Shown: positions 63,777 to 64,000 of the stretch, piece by piece
Position numbering within the stretch: position 1 is the stretch's first letter
Layout: every line of letters begins with the position of its first letter
NCBI GenBank assembly: GCA_903837605.1
Contig: CAILVF010000031.1
Span: 18,789-82,788, forward strand
DNA length: 64,000 nt
Direction of reading: 5' to 3'
DNA from: an uncultured Bacteroidales bacterium
GTDB taxonomy: Bacteria > Bacteroidota > Bacteroidia > Bacteroidales > FEN-979
The notes under the pieces: model-generated
Databases searched by the model: none
What the model was told of the DNA's origin: nothing
What the model saw: only the letters and a program-made list of their open reading frames with translations
Program-made: the position numbers and the translations under genes

Positions 63777-63946
63777 GAACCGGAAACGGGAAACGGGAAA
63801 CCGGGAATAGTGAATGGTGAATGGAGAATAGTGAATAGTGATCAGTGATCATCAATCCCGTTATCCCGCATCCCCGCATCCCTGCTCCCTGCTCCCTGCT
63901 CCCTGCTCCCTGCTCCCTGCTCCCTGCTCCCTGCTCCCTGCTCCCC
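63777..63946 (-). repeat. Two-part heptamer array from the Amt-like stop codon to the rbfA promoter
   Basis: On the minus strand the array begins directly after the TAA at 63947-63949 with about eight GGGAGCA units, then GGGATGC and GGGATAAC units, then switches to the opposite orientation (units GTGATCA, GTGAATA, GAGAATA, GTGAATG, GGGAAAC, GGAAACC on the plus strand). It fills the whole gap; nothing else is visible there. It has the same head-to-head design as the octamer arrays after arsC and prfB. Confidence 0.9.
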
Positions 63947-64000
63947 TTATATCGCTCCTTCGTCGTAAGCTTTTTCCCCGTGAATGGCATAATCGAGGCC
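63947..64000 (-). CDS. C-terminal fragment of a protein, possibly an ammonium transporter
   Basis: Seventeen codons and a TAA remain at the right edge, encoding GLDYAIHGEKAYDEGAI. Amt/AmtB family proteins often end in a G(L/T)DxxxHGExAY motif, so this is probably the tail of an ammonium channel. The fragment is too short for certainty. Its stop codon is followed at once by the heptamer array. Confidence 0.5.
   Translation of the reverse strand, partial: GLDYAIHGEKAYDEGAI

Noticed and set aside
63682..63990. Minus-strand reading frame rich in GSREQGA repeats over the right-end array
   Set aside because: It is heptamer DNA translated in a shifted frame and overlaps rbfA and the Amt-like tail.
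1..64000. tRNA, rRNA, riboswitch or transposase genes
   Set aside because: I looked through the gaps between genes and saw no cloverleaf, conserved rRNA segment, TPP or cobalamin box, or transposase motif. A covariance-model search would be needed to exclude small RNAs.

Overview
The window looks like chromosomal DNA of a member of the Bacteroidota, probably a Bacteroidales-like lineage, although nothing here fixes the genus. The evidence is: a SprA-type type IX secretion translocon and a C25 peptidase with a C-terminal sorting domain; a FecI/FecR/TonB-dependent receptor/DUF4249 locus; many SPII lipoproteins; Bacteroidota-type promoters (TAnnTTTG about 15-25 nt before start codons) with few Shine-Dalgarno sites; and a run of conserved housekeeping genes. 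No rRNA, tRNA, CRISPR array or transposase was seen.

Layout. 1-6.6 kb: edge of a glycosyltransferase, an Nramp metal transporter, a membrane-tethered PHP-like protein overlapping a GT39 glycosyltransferase, fumC, and an ArsC-like reductase. 6.7-14.6 kb: prfB with its programmed +1 frameshift, recX, then a convergent DUF4838 protein and a GH38 alpha-mannosidase. 14.7-26.3 kb: two TlpA-type thioredoxin proteins, ruvA, the 7.3-kb sprA, gcvH, a VanZ-like protein. 26.3-31.6 kb (minus strand): uvrC, a DUF1648 protein, a Rieske lipoprotein, thiL, an MFS transporter. 32-40.3 kb: sufBCDSE, then (after an L,D-transpeptidase and an M50-like membrane protein on the other strand) a SufT/DUF59 gene and a double-CCG cysteine-rich protein. 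40.4-47.4 kb: dxs, a small membrane protein, an NAD(P)-binding protein, an APC permease, a TSUP permease, an isoaspartyl peptidase. 47.4-53.6 kb (minus): ECF sigma, FecR, TonB receptor, DUF4249 lipoprotein, unknown lipoprotein. 53.6-58.9 kb: dCMP deaminase and a P-loop kinase, divergent from manA, a TlpA protein, a DUF6029 barrel, an Omp28-like lipoprotein. 58.9-64 kb (minus): C25 peptidase, FtsX-type permease, methyltransferase, rbfA, and the tail of an ammonium-transporter-like gene.

The clearest functional groups are: iron-sulfur assembly (sufBCDSE plus sufT, with Fe-S-type clients nearby); type IX secretion (sprA and one likely cargo); an extracytoplasmic thiol-redox set (three TlpA proteins and a CxxC Omp28-like lipoprotein); and a cell-surface-signalled uptake locus (FecI/FecR/TonB receptor).

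The most unusual feature is a family of low-complexity arrays built from 7- or 8-bp units whose sequence differs from array to array (GGATARCT, GGGAGCA, GTGACTG, GAGCCAT and others). Most start at, or even supply, the stop codon of the gene before them and run in the same orientation. Several switch to the inverted orientation half-way, and some carry GC-rich hairpins with 3-nt loops. Related units also lie inside coding sequence, in a fecR linker and in the tail of an APC permease, and a second repeat type may have inserted in a loop of that permease.
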